A DNA stretch of 64,000 nucleotides from Ectobius pallidus (Eukaryota; Arthropoda; Insecta; Blattodea; Ectobiidae), in assembly GCA_964059195.1 (NCBI GenBank), contig CAXKWD010000009.1, positions 88,199,432-88,263,431 of the forward strand, read 5' to 3'. The translations under genes and the position numbers were made by a program. The notes below the pieces were generated by a model. That model was not told the DNA's origin and made no database searches. It worked only from the letters and a program-made list of their open reading frames with translations. This document shows, piece after piece, positions 1 to 11,732 of this stretch (its first letter is position 1; each line of letters starts with the position of its first letter).

Positions 1-1293
1 ATGAGAAAAACGGTAAAACTAGGCTAACTTTAATACCGTACTACTATCCCATCTAGTGGGAAACTGCACGACTTGTTGGTCGCCATCTTTGTTGTCTCGA
101 GCTCCAGCCTCTAAAGCTCAGCAGATACCGGTAGTGACCTTCTTTTGAATGGCAACACGTGCAATAGGCCAGTACTATAGGAAAATTCCTTATGTGTCCT
201 TTCCATAAGATGTTTTTTTTTATTTTAAAAATGCATAGCATGACAGGCATTGTTTAAATGTTTTTGTTTATTTTGTTCAACAATTTGTTGTTTGTTCATT
301 ACATTATGGTGATAAAATGTGTATTAATATATATACCGGTATATTTTTTAAGTAGGTGGGTTTATTTCTTCTTCATTACAATCAGGGATTTATGATTACA
401 TGTAATAATATAAATAATTTTATATAATAAAATTAAATAAACACTTTATTCAAAAGTGTTAATAATTATTAGAGAATTTTAAACAAAATGCCATATAGTT
501 TCAAACGTTTTCATACCACTTTACAGATTAATTTTAACGCTCCACACTGGAAAATTTGCCACTCACTACTGCTTGCAGACTGTTTTTCAAACCTACTTCT
601 CTATTTTGGTTACAGGTTTCTGAGCACATTTTTTTCAATGATATTTACAAGAATTCAGCAAAAATTTCTTCATCCAGGTCAGTGTTTTCAGCAGGCTTGG
701 CTCGTCTTGTTCTTTTGTCATCAGGTGATCGGTGTTTGTATAACAGTGTCTTCACGTACAGTGGTGCCAACTTGTGAAATACACTGGGTGGGCTCAAAAA
801 CCTTTTTAATTTTTGGTTTTAGGTAACTATTAAATTAAAACACCTGGACCCAACAATACGTAACATGGCATGTTGCAAAATATGTGTTTTTCCTGAAGGG
901 AACTCTCTCAATAAATTAGTAACAAGCATAATCATTATTTCTTCTTTCCTTAGACCATTAATAGCCTGTTCTCCCCAATCACACTGTTTTCTTTTATTTT
1001 CATGGATGATCCAAGCTCCTTCCTTCTGGTTTATTGTCCCTTGCTGATTTAACCATCTTTCTTAATTCATTCTTTCTGCATATTCGTTCCATCCTGACTC
1101 TCTTCTTTCTAACCAGTCACCAATGTCTTGTAGTCCACACTTTTGTCTCATATCACAGTTTATTTTCTTGTCCATTAACTGACCTTCCTGTGATTTGTCT
1201 ACAACACAAGCATAATTTAAATTCTAAATCTAACTTTTTCGTAGTCTCCTTATGTACATTTAGAACAGCAAGTTTTTATGGATGCAAACATAC
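1..1293. other. A+T-rich intergenic sequence, nothing recognised
   Basis: I see no gene, tRNA or terminal inverted repeat here. The open frames (for example 488-826 plus) have low-complexity A+T-driven composition and match no family I know. Confidence 0.5.
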
Positions 1294-1301
1294 CTTTGGT
1301 C

Positions 1302-1685
1302 CAGCAGCGTCGCCAGGAATTTTATTAAGGGGGGGCAAAATCAATTTTGGACCTCAATTTCAAATGAATAGGCTAAACACATTAATATTCACTTAGTTAA
1401 CCGGATCGTTATTTTGAACCAAGCTGAATTCGACAAGGCTACAAAGTTTTTTAAGTTAACAGAATACGCTCTTTTGAGCAATGGCCTTGGTGAGATATTA
1501 TTATAAATACATATTATAGTTATAATTAGTTAATACTTGCTAAACTCATTATAAAGTAATTATATTTTTTTTATTCTCCATGCTACAACTGTAAGTTGAC
1601 AAAGAGTACCTCAAATAAATTAATTCATAAGGCAATCCAGAGGGGGGCAGTTGCCCCCCCTTGCCCCCCCATGCCGACGCCCATG
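1302..1685. mobile_element. hAT-like MITE (384 bp)
   Basis: The element is flanked by a perfect 8-bp direct repeat CTTTGGTC (1294-1301 and 1686-1693), the target-site length made by hAT transposases. Its ends form an imperfect inverted repeat: CAGCAGCGTCGCCAG on the left, and CATGGGCGTCGGCATG read inward from the right. G- and C-runs lie just inside each end. No transposase sequence remains, so it is non-autonomous. Confidence 0.8.
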
Positions 1686-1929
1686 CTTTGGTCTTTTCAA
1701 AGCATAAAGATCTGTTGGACGTGGCAGTGGAAACTGCATTGACAGAGTAAAATGTAAAAATTTAATGAATTGAGGAACAATTTCAAACAATCGTGAGTGA
1801 ACTGGAACAAGAGGAGATCATACAATGCATGTCAACAATTGCCCAATTTTCACTTTACAGCGATTTAACAACAAAATACAATTTATAGGGTATTTTTAGT
1901 AATAGCAGCAATAAAGAACTTGAAATACA

Positions 1930-2172
1930 AGAAAATTACATTTCACCTTTGCACTGATAAAAAATTCAGAAAAGTATTCAAGAATCATGGCATCAGTATG
2001 TGTAAGTAGAAATTCCTTGATAAACTTACTGAAACATGATTGTGAAGAAGTTTACGTAGGAAAAACCAAGATGACTTTGGAAGTTAGAATTAGAAGGAGC
2101 ACATACAACAGATCAAATACTACCGGTAAAACACTGACAAATCAGTGGTACCAGCCCACATTTGTGACGTAG
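1930..2172 (+). pseudogene. Possible GIY-YIG endonuclease remnant (Penelope-like)
   Basis: The frame starting at 1987 contains EVYVGKTKMTLEVRIR. This resembles the core of the GIY-YIG nuclease at the C-terminus of Penelope-like retroelements, where a Y-(V/I)-G-(Q/K)-T motif is followed by an Arg-bearing helix. The frame stops at 2172 and the following frame (2176-2394) is not recognisable. Only about 20 residues support the call. Confidence 0.4.
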
Positions 2173-2489
2173 AGTGTGAAGTTAATGGTTTCCAGAACTG
2201 ATAAAATTTGTTCAAGATTACGAAGAACTTTAAGCCTTGGAGATTTTATTTATAAGAAGAAGAACCAATTTATGAACTTTAATATTCTGACCAATGATAA
2301 ACTCATCTCACAATTTATTCATCATCCACAGGATAGTGCCACAGCAGTCAGAAGTATAGCTGTTGAAAGTGGAAGCAACGGTAGCCGAAACTAGTACCGG
2401 TACAGGTCACAAATATCACTCTAATTAGTGTGCCTCCCAGTACTGCATATGACATAACTTGTTTGTCAGTGAGGTAGAACATTAAGGTC

Positions 2490-2632
2490 AATCAGTCATA
2501 GGAGAGAGGTTTCAACTGGCGCTATGAAGTGAACTCTGGCTGAGCACAGTTGGTAGAGCATTGGCAACGACAGCCAAAGGTCCTCGGTTCAATTCCCAGT
2601 GTCACAGGAATTTTTCTCCTATAATATTATCA
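2490..2632 (+). mobile_element. tRNA-derived SINE, family 1
   Basis: It has an A-box-like GTTGGTAGAGCA and a B-box GGTTCAATTCCC with tRNA spacing, then a shared 3' part ending GGAATTTTTCTCCTATAAT. The same unit recurs at 16.0-16.3 kb and, diverged, at 22.7-23.1 kb. Confidence 0.75.
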
Positions 2633-3435
2633 TGTAATGTCCAACAGAGACAATAATCTGTGGTTCATGAATGCATGTGCATATGTCTATCTAGTACAGG
2701 AAACTATAGGCCTACCAAAAGTGAAGTGTAGTATTAATTTCAACTCTCGATACAAAGTTATATATCTTCACTGTGATAACTTCCAATACAGTAATTTAAT
2801 ACTAACTTAATAGGGATAGGTTGGCCATGGAGCACACAGTAATATAGGCCTACAGGAAGTATTTTAAATTATTTGGACATCTTGAAGAACCATAGGTGAC
2901 CCACCCTCTCCTATTTTATCATGTGAAAATCATGAGAGACAAAAGCTTACTCAAGAGGTTAAGACGTTACAGCAGTCACCTGTATGACCTCCATCTTATA
3001 CATATCTTTTGAAATGTCTTTGATCTACAAATATTGAGTCAGGAATGAGCTAAATCCACACAGAGGGTAGAATTGTATGGACACAAGAGTTTGATTTCTA
3101 ACTGGAATAAATTGAAGGGATTGGGTGAAGATAGTGGTAACCCTCTTTTTGTAAAAGTTGAGATTGTTGCTATATTTATATTTTTTCTTAGTCACTATTT
3201 ATTCCAATGTTTCTGAACATAGACTAATTCTGTCAATAAGTCTTGTTATTAACACATATGTATGGTACAAAAAAAAAGGATAAAATCTGATGTGAAATTC
3301 ACATAACTTTAAAAAAAAATTAAAACGAAGTGATGTAAACAGTGGAGCATACACTCCTAAAACTAGTCCAGTTATATAAATTGACGTATGTGGAGTTAAA
3401 AGTTAGCCTCTTAGTATAATTTAACTATTATGTAT

Positions 3436-3607
3436 GACATTCTCTTCATGTAAATTGGTTGTAAAAATGAAGAGAATATTGTTACCACATCACATTGCAT
3501 CCCTGAAGGATACTTAACCCAAATAAAATCTGATTAATGTACTCTCATAATTTTCTGTACGTTAAGCATGGCCAATACATTTTCTCACTTCACATTCTGA
3601 TATAGAA
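3436..3607 (-). repeat. Dispersed repeat, copy 1 (about 150 bp)
   Basis: The reverse complement matches 33396-33549 along most of its length. Shared blocks include ATATCAGAATG, GTGAGAAA, ATTAATCAGATTT, GTATCCTTC, GATGTGGTAA and GAGAATGTCAT. The family was not identified; size and spread suggest a SINE. Confidence 0.7.
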
Positions 3608-3835
3608 TGAGAGGCCATATTGCAAAGAGCAGTACTCAGAGTGGATGGCTTATAACTACCCTTCGGATAATTTTTCTTTTTTTAAATTTTCAAATAAAAG
3701 TACTAGCTCTTAGAATAAGCACCCCATGTGTAAAATTTAAACAAAATTGTAACAGCTATTAGTATCTTTTGAAAAGACAGAGTACATGACCTGCAACAAC
3801 CACCAAAATTTGTGGAGACAAAATAATATGGCAAA

Positions 3836-4310
3836 ATGAAACAAGTCCCACAATTTAAATATCTCGGTGAAACTATTCAGGAAAATGGAATAGAAACAAA
3901 AGCCAATGAAGTTAGAGGCCAAAAGATGGAAACTGCTTACGACTCAGCCAAAATATCTACAACAAAAAAATGTATCTCCAAGCACGCAAACCTAAGACAT
4001 TACAATACAGTCATAAAACCAGAATGCCTCTATGGATCAGAGAGACTAATTTTGAACGGGAAAGTAGACATTGAAAATATTCAGAAAAAGTAACGCAAGA
4101 TCATAAACAAAATTTTAGGCCCAAAACTCATTGATGAATAGTACTAACTGAGAGGCAAACAGGATATCAAGCAATACTCTAATATTCACAGCGACATTAG
4201 AAAACGCAGATTAAAATTTTATGGACACGTTAAAAGGATGAACCCAGACAGACTTACAAAACAGGGGAACAGGGGACATCGGCAATTTCAAGAACAGAAT
4301 TTAATATATG
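3836..4310 (+). pseudogene. Non-LTR retrotransposon ORF2 remnant (C-terminal part)
   Basis: The frame from 3836 reads FKYLGETIQENG and later VIKPECLYGSERL, typical of the region after the reverse-transcriptase palm in LINE polyproteins. It stops at 4091-4093 but continues past it with RRLKFYGHVKRMNPDR, another standard LINE C-terminal block. In-frame stops show it is dead. Confidence 0.8.
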
Positions 4311-4336
4311 GTACCTAATTGGTATTTAATAGGCAA

Positions 4337-4975
4337 AAAATAAAACATACAGAGATAAAGTTGGGGAATGAAACATTACAAGAGGCGCTGGAATTCATTT
4401 ACCGTACTTAGCAAACAGAATCACGAGTGATGCAAGAAGTTGCAGAGAGATAACAGGTAGAATTGCTCAAGCTAAGAATGCTTTTAATAAGAAAAAGAAT
4501 TTGTTTACAGCAAAAACCACGAGTCTTAATGTGTGGAAACAACTGTTAAAGGCATACGTATGGTGTGTCGCTTTATATGGAAGCAAAACCTGGACAATAG
4601 GTGAAAGGGAAAAGAATGGACTACTTGCATTTAAAGTTTGGTGCTAAAGGAGGTTACTGAAAATTAGTTGGAGAGAAATAGTTATGAATGAAGAGGTATT
4701 TAGAAGAGCGGGAGAGAAAAGATGTGTTTTTTTACAGGAATAAAAAGATGGCAGGATTATCTAATAGGCCATATACTTAAACATGACGGATGGCTATAGA
4801 AAATAATTGAGGGCTTCATAGAGGGCCAAAAACCATAGAGGAAAAACAAGACAAAAGTGCATGACGCAAATTTTAGAAGACGTTAGATGTGATTCCTACT
4901 ACAAACTGAAAAGAAAAGTAGAAAAGTGTGAAGACTGGAGAACTGCTGCCAACCAGCCCAACAGCTGGTGACTAG
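4337..4975 (+). pseudogene. Second LINE ORF2 remnant, tandem to the first
   Basis: Conceptual translation gives RIAQAKNAFNKKKNLFT, LLKAYVWCVALYGSKTWTIG and WCRRLLKISWREIVMNEEVF (after skipping one stop), then GHILKHDGWL and a degraded tail. This is the C-terminal block of a LINE reverse transcriptase of a different subfamily from its left neighbour. It is broken by several stops and shifts. Confidence 0.85.
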
Positions 4976-5304
4976 AGAGAAAGAGAGACCTAATGGTGCA
5001 GAATGGGGAAAGCTTGAACAAAGGCAAATTCAGCATTAAAATACAGGCATGTATTATTTGTGGCTCAATAACAGAAGCACATTCTAAACATTATTTTGCT
5101 CATGAAATCTCTAATAGTTTTATAGGTAATTGCCAGAGTTCTGTATGCTGAAAGAAACTGCTTAGATTCAAATTTTCAGACCAGAAATGAAAGTTGTGTT
5201 TGTTATTTGAAATACTCTCGACTGATTTTAGTTCATTGCACAACAAGGTCTTACCACTTTATTACCAATTAGCTTATTACAAAAATACTAATTTTTTAAT
5301 CATC

Positions 5305-5880
5305 TTCATCATCACGATTTTTTTACGTATGTCTACGTCTTCCATATTCTCAATCTTCAAGCCTCTCTATCCTCCCATAGATTCTCAGGAATGTTTTTCT
5401 CCTTCATGTCTTCTTGTTTGTCTTCTCTGGTCTGCCTCTCTTCTTTCTGCCCGGAGGATTTCATCTGAAGACCTTCTTTGTTAATCTCTCCTCCCCATTT
5501 TTCTCACATGACGATACCACATGAGTTAGTTTCTTTAATTTCTTCTATTTTAGTGTGTTATACTTCCATTTGTTCCAAATTTCTTTATTTCTAATTCTTT
5601 CCACCCTAGAAGTTCTATTTGCTCTTCTCCAAAAATCCATTTCTGTTGCTAATAATTTTCTTCCTTCTCTCTTTTTAACTGGCCAAATTTCTGAACCATA
5701 TTGTACTATTTTCGTAACTATTGAATCATAAATATACTGTTTTTTCCTTCTCGCGATGTCTGTCCCACAATACTCCACTTAATAGGGATATCGCTTTTCT
5801 GTCCAGAGTGATTCTATTCTGAATTCTTTCTTCATTCCACCATCTTTATGAATTTTTACGGGTAAGTTTTTTTAACTCAG
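5305..5880 (-). pseudogene. LINE reverse-transcriptase C-terminal remnant, minus strand
   Basis: The minus frame 5545-5778 reads IVQYGSEIWPVKKREGRKLL and then MDFWRRANRTSRVERIRN, a known LINE C-terminal pattern (YG-S-E-x-W followed by FWRRA). The flanks carry more minus-strand LINE-like sequence with stops. Its orientation is opposite to the two LINE pieces at 3.8-5.0 kb. Confidence 0.75.
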
Positions 5881-6061
5881 CGCATTTTCTTGTGCATGCA
5901 TCGAGAGCATTCTTAAACACAGCACTGGAATCCATCAGCTCGTTCTCCTTTCCAGCGCATGATTCATCGCACTTCAAACACTTCCACCGGTTTTTGGGAC
6001 TGATGGAAATGCGATTGACCATTGTCGTCTGCTTTTCTGTATAGGGAAGTCGTAACTCGTA
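5846..6061 (-). other. Open minus-strand stretch with Cys pairs, unidentified
   Basis: About 65 codons are open without a stop and read MVNRISISPKNRWKCLKCDE then SCAGKEN and ALDACTRKCAELKKL. The CLKC...C and CTRKC pairs suggest a small zinc-binding or ORF1-type protein. It sits directly upstream, on the same strand, of the LINE remnant ending near 5880, so it may be that element's ORF1 region. Not recognised with confidence. Confidence 0.35.
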
Positions 6062-6110
6062 ACACTTAACCTACACAGTATGTTGACACAATGAAGGAAA
6101 CTGCAATGAG

Positions 6111-6341
6111 ATGGAAGAATCTTCAGATTCAGATAGTGATTCTAGCGATAGTGATAGTAACATTGAAATTTTATTATATGACTGGTTAATAAAAAATCCC
6201 TTTTATACAATTGACGATTTCTTTCGATGTAAAGAATTTGACATATCAACAACTTTGGAAATTTTACTGAATCAAAGTCATTTAATTAAATTTAGTCCAA
6301 TAAGTTTATTCATAATGTTTTTTGACGTATTTTATGCTTAA
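6111..6341 (+). CDS. Hypothetical 76-residue frame with acidic Ser/Asp start
   Basis: The predicted protein begins MEESSDSDSDSSDSDSN and is followed by IEILLYDWLIKNPFYTIDDF. Acidic-Ser leaders occur at the N-terminus of some transposases, but no catalytic motif is visible. No splice or promoter evidence was found. It may be a transposon remnant or chance. Confidence 0.2.
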   Translation: MEESSDSDSDSSDSDSNIEILLYDWLIKNPFYTIDDFFRCKEFDISTTLEILLNQSHLIKFSPISLFIMFFDVFYA

Positions 6342-6605
6342 TGACAATAAAATATGATATTCACATATGGTACGTGGAAAGCATGCCAAGATTTGGAATT
6401 TTCAGTATAATGTTTACATAATATGCTAATCCATCGGATCGTTCTTATTTACATCGTTCAACATACCGGTACTCATCGCATATCCATCGCTTTAAAAAAG
6501 CACATTTTCTCCGATGACTTTAAGAACACTCCCTATGCCTAAATATTTGTAGTTCTCTGTGTTTTCAATAATTTATATAAGATTTGAAGCTTTCAGGTGC
6601 TGATT

Positions 6606-6717
6606 ACTTAAAATGGCTTCTCGGGTTATTCCTGAGGAAGGTCACAGAGGGAAGATGGCTGAAAGCTCGAGCCTAATAATTTTGACATGGCTGATAACCC
6701 GAGAAGCCATCTTAAGT
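6606..6717. repeat. Hairpin with 24-bp arms
   Basis: Left arm 6606-6629 (ACTTAAAATGGCTTCTCGGG...) and right arm 6694-6717 are reverse complements with one mismatch, separated by 64 bp. The loop contains GAAGATGGCTGAAAGCTCGAG, which is reminiscent of Penelope-like terminal sequences. No coding sequence is present. Confidence 0.7.
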
Positions 6718-7429
6718 TTTTTATAACTGTTGTGTGCCTTAAGGCTTTCCTAGTGTTTACAATCAGAGCTCTCCATATACTTTCACTTCCCGAATTTCCT
6801 ATTGGCCCTCACTCCACCTAGTATTTATTCATCTCTCCTATATAACCCAGACCTTTTCCCAATTAGCTCACTTCTCCCAGAAGAAAGTAGTGGAGGAAGC
6901 TGCTGAAAACTTGGAATAAATCCTCCTACTCATCTAGTTGGAAGTTTAAGAAACAGACACAAACCGTAATTAACTAGAATAACAGAACAGTGTGAATTTA
7001 CATTTTATAATCTTATAAATTGTAACTATATTTTCCTTGGCATATTAAGTAGTCATATCTTGTCCTCAACACGTTTATAATAATTTGGAAATCCAAATAC
7101 GAGATACAAGTGATCTTCGTTGTGCTCTGTCAAACATAAAACCTAATATCTCAGACTTGGTGAACGCAAAACAGTGCCAATCATCTCACTAATATTCAGT
7201 TTTTAATTCAACATTGGACATTTGTGTTTCTACATTTAACTTTCTTTATGTACTGTACTGAGACTCAAGTAAGATTCACAATAATTAGATATCCATTTTC
7301 GTGTTTTATATATGTGTGTGACAGCAAAAGCATCACAGGATAAATAAGAATAAAAAAGAGGTGAGCAATATTAATTTTATTTTTACAAGTATTATAGGGA
7401 TCTTTTAAAATACAAAAGTAGTGACAATC

Positions 7430-7533
7430 ACGTTTTTGGGCCTTCTTCTCCCCATAACTATCAAAGGGGGCATGAGGATTTCACGATATTCGAAGGGGGC
7501 GTCAGCTGAAAAAGGTTGGAAACCACTGCCTTA
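7430..7533. mobile_element. Right end of a hAT-like element
   Basis: The segment ends AAAAAGGTTGGAAACCACTG, the reverse complement of a common hAT terminus (CAGTGGTTTCCAACC). G-rich subterminal tracts lie inside it. I could not find the matching left end, so it is a fragment. Confidence 0.5.
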
Positions 7534-7910
7534 GAGAAATAAGGGACATTCCCATATTTTATGGGACATCTAGGAACCCTAGTTAAGAGAGATGAATGTT
7601 TAAGAATAGTTAGTAGAGTCAATACACTGAGGTGTTGTAGCGGCTATGACATTAAGATCTTAGTTGGTTAGAGTGGTTTTAGGTGGTTGTGAGGTCTGCT
7701 GATGTTGTTTAATAGCTTTTATTGGTAGGCCTATACATTCATGAGTTTCAGATTCTTTGGTGAACATTTTTAGTGTAGGCCTATGTGTTGCAGCCTACAC
7801 CATGTTTAACAATTTACATTCACTTAACACTTATTTTAAAAATTAGTGTTATGCTTTTGAATAGAAAATTAGGTTTTACAGAAAATGTCCTGCTCTTCAT
7901 TTATGTTACC

Positions 7911-8383
7911 CAGTGCTTTAGTTGGAAAATATTTTTTGGGGGTACTCATCTTACTTCAAAATTTTCCATATCGCCTCATACTGAATGTAATCCTTCGGTT
8001 GACATGTTCTGCTTGCAGTTTCTTCTGCTGACCTATTGCCTCCTTGTAGCCATGACCTGACGTATGGAGCAGGATCAAAAACGTCTAGTGGTGGTCCCAC
8101 ACATTTTATGAAAACAAGGTGGCTAGCCAACATGTGATCTAAGGAGAAAGTAACTATAGAAATGCGCACGAAGGTGAAGATTAGAACGCATATCTGTGGA
8201 GAATTTAATAGTGCTTGTCATTTTTGGTATTGAATTAGACATTTAATAAGTATTTTAGGACAATCTCGTTCCTGTACTGCCAGTACGACGTACCGGAGCA
8301 CATATTTTTCCCGGTATGGTAGAAGGAAAATAATTTTATACCGGTACGCAGTACCGGTGCGTACCGGCCCAACTAAAGCACTG
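7911..8383. mobile_element. hAT element, internally deleted (473 bp)
   Basis: Perfect 8-bp target duplication ATGTTACC at 7903-7910 and 8384-8391. The termini are inverted: CAGTGCTTTAGTTGG on the left, and the same 15 bases read inward from the right. It keeps a piece of transposase coding sequence on the minus strand, so it derives from an autonomous hAT by deletion. Several ACCGGTA-type blocks lie near the right end. Confidence 0.92.
7954..8130 (-). pseudogene. hAT transposase C-terminal fragment
   Basis: The frame reads HLVFIKCVGPPLDVFDPAPY, then VRSWLQGGNRSA. The pattern 'GPP...F.P..YV..WL..G..SA' is like the C-terminal tail after the dimerisation domain of hAT transposases of the ZNF862/ZBED-like type. 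It lies entirely inside the element at 7911-8383. The catalytic region is missing. Confidence 0.6.
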
Positions 8384-8391
8384 ATGTTACC

Positions 8392-10190
8392 TCTGGTAAG
8401 CCTAATACACTTCACATCTTTCCTGGCAATCCATTCCTGCCTAAACCTACAGAACCGATGAATGCAATGATATGCTACATGTTTCTATAATCTCAATTAC
8501 TTGTATAAACGACAGGAAAATTTCCCGGTAAAATTACACCCCTCACTTGGTGAGTTTGGACAGCCCTAGATTGTGCAATAGCATACTTGAATATTACATG
8601 TACAACTCACTGACCAAAAAATACAGCATGCCATTATGTTTGGGTCCTTCATAATTGCAGATATGTTTTCAGAGTTTTGACACTTTCCCAAAAGTGCTGT
8701 CATAGGGACTAGGCCAACTCAGTGACCTAACTGGAAATCAAGCCCATGACTTCTGGATTGCAGCACATCACCTCAACCAAACATGCCAAATTGGACTCTA
8801 AAACTACACAGTTAGAAGATTTTCACAGTGATACACCCACTTTTATAAGTGGTTTCTGAAAACTAAATTTTCTCCTTTCTGATGTAGCGTAACCAATTCA
8901 TGTACTTACTCCTTTACTTCACTAAATAAAATAAACATTTATAAAAAAATTTATTTCCTTGTCAACTAATTTATGCTTAATCATAACCAAAATAAATTAC
9001 GAAGCCAAAGAAAAGAGTAAATAATTAGCAAAGAAGATATATTTCAATTAGAGCAAGATTATCTTCATTAAGATTTAATAAGATCGGTCTTTTAAATTAA
9101 TAATTAAAGATTAATTTAGTGATTTCATTATTGTTTTAAAATAATTTAAGAATTTGACAGTAGAATAATTTTTCATTTAACTTATCTTAGATCTACATTT
9201 CCACAGAAAACAATACACTTTAAGCACTGTAAAATAACATATACTTGACACTGCTGCAACTAAAGCTTAATGCTAAATTAGCAACAACACAAATCAGCAC
9301 TATCAGTAGGGAATCAACAGGAAAGTGGTCTCCATCTCATTTAGGAAGAATTAAGAAAGAATATGTATATACCCATTCAGGACGAATTTTCCTCTCTACA
9401 ATATAGAATGATTCTGTATGAACACCTCTTGGGTTATCAGACAGGTATGGAGGTCAATTATTCCCAACGATTCAAAGACCTAAAGCTTCCTTCATCTTCA
9501 GAGGTGCTGACATACCAAGTCATCATCCTGGAGTGGAAGATATAATATACTAGTGATCTGAAGAATCAAAAGATTTTAAGAATCAATAAATCTGATCCCG
9601 AGTAATACAAAAAATCGAATGATTGTTCAAATGAAAAGTTCTCAGATGAATGCAGGAGCTAAGAACTTGTAATACGAGATGTGAGAACTCTACAGCTAAG
9701 AACTACTAAAACTGACTCGATATATAACCCAAATTGTTATTCAGATGTACAACTCGGCAATTTCATCATGTTAAAAAATCACTATTGGTTCCCGCAGTGG
9801 GCATGGCATACTCATTCTGCAAACCACAAATCAATAGGAATTAGTTTCATGCATCCCTGTCAGATATTGTGTTACTGGCATTGTACTACTAGCATTCATA
9901 GAGTAAAGATCTGTAAGAATGCTGTCTCGTTTGCACTAGGATCTTCTGTTAAGAATCGGCAATTTGGCAACACTGATCCATCTTGTGTGCATGGTAGCTG
10001 TGCATTCATATATATGCCTTTCTTGCAAACTTATACCACGTTAACGAAGTCAACTGAAGCAATATGATACTGCACAAACTTGTCCCCACTTCTCACAGCA
10101 TTAAATCATTTGAATGCTTTTTATATGATTCTTGAGAACTTTCAAGAAACAAGTAATTTCAACTGTTTCATTCGAGTACGCCCATCACTA
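8392..10190. other. A+T-rich intergenic sequence, nothing recognised
   Basis: There are no splice-flanked exon candidates, RNA genes or paired termini that I can support. The 128-codon frame at 9681-10067 plus is compositionally odd and resembles no family. Confidence 0.45.
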
Positions 10191-10211
10191 ATATATATAT
10201 ATATATATCAG

Positions 10212-10460
10212 TTAAGTTGAGGGGGTTGACCAATCAGGTGTCAGTGCCCTTTCCCCCGGTCTTTTTCAAGGCCAATCTCTCCTCTTGTCAGTCACCTCTT
10301 GGGCAGTGGTTCCAGAATGCCACAAACAGATGATAGACAATAGGGAGAAGTCAATCTCTCCTGCTTAAGGCAGTCGAGTACCACAAATAGGTGATGGACT
10401 ACTGAAAAGGGCCAGGGTAAGGGGTATTGACATCTGATTGGTCCATCCCATTCAACTTCA
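10212..10460. mobile_element. Fold-back MITE with about 60-bp inverted arms
   Basis: The left side (AAGTTGA..., TTGACCAATCAGGTGTCA, CCCTTTCCCCCGG) is repeated inverted on the right (TGACATCTGATTGGTCCA, TTCAACTT). The middle holds a direct repeat of ACCACAAATAGGTGATGGAC-like sequence. No coding sequence. Confidence 0.65.
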
Positions 10461-10468
10461 TTAGTATA

Positions 10469-10857
10469 CTGAAACCTCGGATTACCCCAATAATCCGAAC
10501 AAAAAAATTTATTAAAAAATGAATGAAAAGAACTATTACGAATCAAAAACAAAGCTAATGTTTATTCCTAACTTAAAAGAAGCATCTGAATTGGTAATTA
10601 AGAATGAATACAGCACCTTAATTAGTAGAAACAAAATGGTTATCTTTTTTTGATGTAAGGCACCAAACCTGCTTGATGATGCGATGTTGCACCAGCTCCA
10701 CATAAACATCATGTCAGTCAATGTAAAGCATCCAAAGGAATATTCTACTGTATTTGTATATCAAAAGTATTTTACTGAATTTCCTGGATAATCTGGATTT
10801 CCCAGAACCCAAGCAGAGGTCAGCCCCAATTAATTCAGATTCCCAAGGTTCCAATGG
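10469..10857. mobile_element. Probable pogo/Tigger-like MITE
   Basis: The left end CTGAAACCTCGGATTACCCC is followed by AATAATCCGAAC. The right end read inward is CATTGGAACCTTGGGAATC, then TTAATTGGGGCTG and GGATTATCC-like blocks. TA precedes the left end. The arms are diverged. Confidence 0.4.
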
Positions 10858-11732
10858 ATATATATTTATTCCAGGATGACCACTTGCCACTTCAGCTCCC
10901 TGAAGATGAAGGCAGCCTTTGCCTTTGAAACATCAGTAATAATAAATTGACCTTCATACCTGGTGGGCAACCTGAGAGATGTTCACACATTCTCTACACC
11001 AGGAAAACCTCCAATCTGACACAGAATGATTCTGTTCTTTTAATTCATATTAAAATCTTTTTGTCTTTGGAGGGGGGAAAGAAAGAATAGGCTTTTCTTT
11101 ATTGTATTCTCTTTATGACGTGAGCAAAAATCAGGATCTTGGGCATAATAGGTTTTTATTAACAATGTTAAGCAGTTTGAGAAAAGTTAAGAAAACTGCA
11201 GAATATTCACAATATAGTATAAGATTTAGAGTACACAATGCTTGAACACTTCACCATGTTTATCTTCAGCCACTAAGAGTTTAATTATATCCTGCTACTG
11301 ACTTAAAAAATGAGATGGAGACTATACACATACAGAAACAGAAGATAAAAGGAAAACAGGAACACAGGGTAATAAATGACAGAATAGGGGACCTCTGCAC
11401 AAATACTATATGTGGGGAAGTCTTTACAAACAAGAGGAAGTTCTATACAATAAACAAACAAATTTTGAATTTCAGCACCGGTACACTTTCAAATGTTCAT
11501 CACCCCTTGTGTTTTTGTCAGCTGCCACTTTAAAAAAGGAATGTAAAAAAAAAAAGAAAAATAACCTTTTCCACTAAATTTAAGAAAAGTATATGTGTTG
11601 CTACTGCTCTACAAGAAAGGGCTGTGCTGAAATAACCACACAGAAAAGAATAAATAAACCATAAATTCATATGCAAAGATGTTCTGCAGAAATATATTAA
11701 TGGAACAAAAGCATGCCACAAAGCTAATAATA

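Noticed and set aside
488..826. 112-codon open frame on plus with many hydrophobic residues
   Set aside because: The T-rich strand makes Phe/Leu-rich frames by chance. No signal or domain pattern and no supporting context.
9681..10067. 128-codon open frame on plus
   Set aside because: No recognisable motif, no splice or promoter context and A+T-driven composition. It is probably chance.
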